A stretch of 10,840 nt of DNA from Rodentolepis nana (lineage: Eukaryota; Platyhelminthes; Cestoda; Cyclophyllidea; Hymenolepididae). The stretch is from assembly GCA_900617975.1 (NCBI GenBank), contig UZAE01001958.1, positions 1-10,840 of the forward strand, in the 5' to 3' direction. Below the pieces are notes generated by a model, which worked only from the letters and a program-made list of their open reading frames with translations, did not search any database and was not told where the DNA came from. The position numbers and the translations under genes are program-made. Shown here in pieces: positions 7,411-10,840 of this stretch. Position 1 is the stretch's first letter; the number at the start of each line of letters is the position of its first letter.

Positions 7411-10400
7411 TGCCACGTTGGCCAATCAAATGTGTAAAAATTCGGACTCGTTTTCGGAATTGTTTTCTTTTGCTTTTTTTATAAATAAAAACTAACACGA
7501 CTTACTTTTCGAAATTTTCTTCTTAAAAATACATGCATATCATGGAATAAGTATTTTATAACACCCACGATAATGATAAATGGTATTGGAAAACATCTGT
7601 GTTGACGTTAAAGCCCACCCTCATTATTTGCATCTGCAAGATATACCAAAATTATGTCAAAATATATCATTCCCGTAACAAGAAAAGATATATTAAATTG
7701 TTCAGATTTATTGGCCAAAATAAACATTTCGTAAAATCGAGTCTAAAGACCCCAATAAAGTGATTTCTCCTATCGCAAAGGAAGGAGAAAAAACTTTTTC
7801 ATTGGGGACAAAAAAATCATTGGTCTACATGCAGTGGGTTTCTGCAAAGTTTATAAGACTTGATTCTGGATTCTGCCAATCGGATTCTAGACGGGAGTGA
7901 AAAAAAATGATGTTAGACAGAAGTCTTCCTACATCGCAACTTTGAGAGTAAAGCTAGCCTAACCTTGCTTCAGAACAACTATTTAAAACGAGCAGTTTCA
8001 ATGCAGCGAGAAACGCACAGAACATGGTTCACCAAATTTTGTTTTAAAACATATCAATTTCTTTGAATATTGATTTTTTCAATCACAGTCTTCTTATTTA
8101 TATAAAAAATTATTTGCTCTTCATGCCTTAATTGAAGTGTCCAACATCAATTCACACGTTATGGAGGAAGAAGTATGTTAAAAATGCATGGACAATTTAA
8201 TTTTAGTCAAAATAATATTACAAGACTTCTGGAAAGTACATGAAATGAAATCCTTTGCATCCCAAATGCGAGTTTCTTGAAGATGTACGGAATTTGAAAT
8301 TATTAAATTATTGACTTAATTATCGATGTTATAACGACCTTTGTTCCTATTTTTCGCATTCAGAAGGAAATGGAGCCATTTTTACGATCAATTTTACTGA
8401 TTTACCCGTAAGATTTCTCGGAAATTATCATTAGAACAAGCATATTTAATGGAATTGTTGGTCTTCAGATTGTTCAGTTTACGTAATTAGATTTTCCTAA
8501 CGCCATTTTAATTAAATGAAACAATTCAAAGATATACTCGTCGGTAGAATTCGCTCCCTTTCTCACAGATACTCTGAGGAGGGAAAAACAAACACATCGA
8601 TGGTCCATAATTATGTATTAAATTTAATCAAACAGCCAGGAAGCTCTGAAAATTGCCGACATTAATCTATTTGGAAACCTTTGGTCAAATCCTCAAACTT
8701 TTAATGTGGAAACCTGGAATAGCGGGCGCAAAACGTTGAAAAACTGTGAAAAACTAAAAAATGACTCAATTCCTTGTCTCTATTCCCTTCAACTCACCCC
8801 CTCCTCCCTCTCCCCCACTCACCCTATTTTTTCTGTTTACCGAATCGGGCTGACTTGTTCCCGAATGATAATGAATATGACTGTAAGTCTATCTATTTAT
8901 AGATAGTAGGTAGCATGTGAATTAGAAAATAAGATGTAATAGAACAACGGATAATAAATGCGGCTTTAGAGATTCGCCTTCTGCATTTCGACATTTTTGC
9001 ACATTTTAATTTAGTTCTGAAGGTTATTGAATAATAACTTCCTACACTTAGGAGTTGTCTTTAGGTTAGTGTGATTGAAAGGTTTATCAAATCGTCCTTT
9101 TTGCGTATTGATTTAAGGGCACATCTGAACTCTACATCGCACCAATTTTTCAGCGGATCTATCTGCCTAAGTGATGCATATGGACTGTCTTTGTAGTTCC
9201 ACACAAGCACGCCTGCCATTTATCTGCAGGGGGCATCTCCGGATCCCTCCACTCTCGCATCACCTTGACATTCTCGTTTGAACTCTCGTCGTAAATAGAC
9301 ATAGGTTTACTCTCAACTCTTGTTCTTCTATATCTTTGGGCTTTAGATAGCTTTTAACTTCCAGTAATAGTCTAAGCTTTAGTTAGTTGTTAACTTAACA
9401 CCATTTCCTCATTTTATTATGCAGATTTGTACAATTTGTATGAAAGAATACATCTAGTAATGCGAAACAAGTCGTTAAGTGTCCAATTTCATTATGGAAG
9501 GAATGCTGAAACAGTGGGACTCATGTACGTTCAAGTAACGGTAAGTAATAATCAATGAATACTTTCCTCTTGGATTCATCTATCATTTCCATCTCATTTT
9601 TTTCCACGAGCAGTGTTCGGTTAATTTTTTGTTTCAGAGGTAAATAAAGAGCAGTATTTTTCCTCAATGTGTCTCTTCGGCGCATTCGCCAAATTTTATC
9701 ATTAAAAGTAAATGCCACTGGAATGACAATTTGTCAACTTCCCATTCCTTGGAATCAAAACCTGATCTATAATCGACGCATTTTGAAAGTAACTTCATTG
9801 GCAATTGGTATTCTGAAAAACGCGGCCTTTTCTCTGAAACGCAAGGGTACTTTATAGTACTTTTAAATTAAGTGCATTTAATTAAATTATTGGGCTATTG
9901 CTATATGCTGTTCGTCCTCGTGATTACTCTCCTAATTAGTGTTAGGTTGTTAAAGTAAACAATATACATATTGTAAACTCAAGGACCTAAATGGTATTAA
10001 TAATTTTGTGGGTAAATTCAATTGCATGTAATGGGGTTTACCTAAGAGATTGCAATGTTATGGAAAATGGAACAATAACCACTCAGAAAAGTCAGTCATG
10101 GCCAAGTTGAGCCTCACAGTTAGAGCTGAAGTTCTCTGGGAAGGAAAGCATCCAACCACTTATCGACGCTCAATTTTCAAATCAAATTTTCCAAATTATA
10201 GAAAACTGGAGAACGATTGGTTAATGTGTGTCAATAGGAAAAGGGACTGCTTTTGTTATGCAGCTCAGAAGTAGAGAGTGCTTTTTCAAAACTTACTTAG
10301 TTCTCCAAATTCATGACATTGACCGCTACAACCATATGGAGAGATCCTTTAATATTTCATAGTGACATTACACTTATCATCATACACCGCAACTCAGGGT

Positions 10401-10478
10401 TAAAGTGAAGAATTTTGAGACTATAGGATGCTGTTAGCTCTATTAAACTACCAGTCAAATAGTTAAAAAGAACCCCGA
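7411..10478. other. Upstream intergenic region, no gene recognised
   Basis: About 3 kb with no convincing exon, RNA gene or complete mobile element. Visible items are a pyrimidine-rich tract at about 8785-8845 (plus strand), a small palindrome CTATCTA/TAGATAG at 8889-8906, a less AT-rich block at about 9120-9300 that contains ACGCCTGCCATTT (the 3' motif of the retroelement family) at 9209-9221, and the direct repeat at 9340-9396. Open frames of 60-75 codons are consistent with chance. Confidence 0.5.
9340..9396 (+). repeat. Imperfect 21-bp direct repeat
   Basis: Units at 9340-9360 and 9376-9396 begin GCTTTAG and end TTAACTT, with three mismatches over 21 bases, spaced 36 bases start to start. 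The period does not continue further. Confidence 0.5.
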
Positions 10479-10840
10479 ACCTAAGAAACATTTATTTATT
10501 TATTTATTTATATCAAATGGCAGGCGTCTTGATGGTTATCATTAGCCCTTTAGTTGACTTCAGACTTCACAGAGGGGAAGGAACATCAAATTGAAAAAAG
10601 TCGAGAGGGGGGGATAGGGAAGAGAAGAGTGTTTCAAAGATGTAAGAGGCAAACACAAAGGTAGAAAAAAAGATGAGGTGAGTACTGTGGAAGTAGTCGA
10701 ATATGGCATAGAGTGAGGTGATGGCTGTTTGAAGTGAGAAGTCAACTGCCAGTTAATAGACTTTTTTGCCGTATGAATATACGTTGCCCAGGGTGCACCA
10801 CGTGGAGGTAAGTCTATCGCACACCCCACCTAAGAAACAT
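10479..10840 (-). mobile_element. Short retroelement copy with 13-bp target-site duplication, sense strand minus
   Basis: The body is about 10492-10827 (336 bp), flanked by ACCTAAGAAACAT at 10479-10491 and 10828-10840. The right repeat ends exactly at the window edge, so the duplication could be longer. On the minus strand it starts GGGGTGTGCGATAGACTTAC and ends GCCTGCCATTTGATATA plus a tail of about five AAAT units. Aligning it by eye with 1096-1413 in opposite orientation shows a shared 5' domain (about 90 bp), a divergent pyrimidine-rich middle and a shared 3' domain (about 90 bp). The 89-codon open frame inside it resembles no protein I know and is not kept in the other copies. Confidence 0.85.
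10489..10512 (+). repeat. ATTT microsatellite tail
   Basis: Five or so tandem ATTT units form the 3' tail of the retroelement at 10492-10827 (AAAT on its sense strand). They overlap the end of the left target duplication. Confidence 0.75.

Noticed and set aside
10050..10274. 74-codon plus-strand open frame, and frames at 8706-8906, 9521-9718 and 9669-9857
   Set aside because: No recognisable domain, no coding-like composition change and no partner exons found.
10492..10827. RNA polymerase III A and B boxes in the retroelement
   Set aside because: TGGCAGTTGAC and GTTGACTTC are only loosely similar to the box consensuses, and T-runs follow.
10756..10827. A genuine spliced-leader RNA gene
   Set aside because: The donor lies at the 5' end of an element whose tail and target duplications show the opposite strand is the RNA strand; no Sm site was seen.
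1..10840. CRISPR array, tRNA or rRNA genes, bacterial operon
   Set aside because: No regularly spaced repeats, cloverleaf with anticodon, or rRNA core motifs were seen, and the window has eukaryotic gene structure.

Overview
The window looks like AT-rich animal nuclear DNA. There is one split gene with consensus GT...AG introns, short interspersed retroelements flanked by target-site duplications, and long stretches with no coding signal. Nothing bacterial is present: no operons and no dense ORFs. The gene belongs to the animal MOLO1/TPM-domain family. A very short intron (79 bp) beside introns above 2 kb, together with the repeat content, would suit an invertebrate such as a parasitic flatworm, but that placement is inference and no marker here fixes the phylum.

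Gene. The minus strand carries one spliced gene in four well-supported coding exons (7297-7078, 4856-4733, 2300-2156, 2076-1943) and a probable fifth (1496-1358). All junction phases close, and the joined reading frame gives a secreted protein of about 253 residues. It has a signal peptide followed by a TPM-like domain of the MOLO1 type, named after Caenorhabditis elegans MOLO-1, an auxiliary subunit of levamisole-sensitive acetylcholine receptors. The 3' end is the uncertain part: either the fifth exon is used, or exon 4 reads through to a stop at 1825-1827.

Repeats. A family of about 320-340 bp non-autonomous retroelements is present as a copy at about 38-342 (sense strand minus), a copy at 1096-1413 (sense strand plus, 15-bp target duplication), a copy at 10492-10827 (sense strand minus, 13-bp target duplication), and fragments at 1-37 and about 3757-3812. 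The sense strand begins GGGGTGTG and ends GCCTGCCATTTGATATA followed by an AATA/ATAA-type tail. The 1096-1413 copy sits inside the probable last coding exon of the gene. It replaces the original C-terminus and brings a consensus 5' splice site in the gene's sense.

Layout. 1-342 repeats; 343-1042 unannotated 3' flank; 1043-1496 last exon interrupted by the retroelement; 1497-7077 exons 2-4 and introns; 7078-7297 first exon; about 7300-7410 candidate promoter; 7411-10478 unannotated upstream intergenic sequence; 10479-10840 a complete retroelement with both target duplications. I found no RNA gene, CRISPR array or multi-gene system. The most notable object is the retroelement family and its insertion into the MOLO1-like gene.
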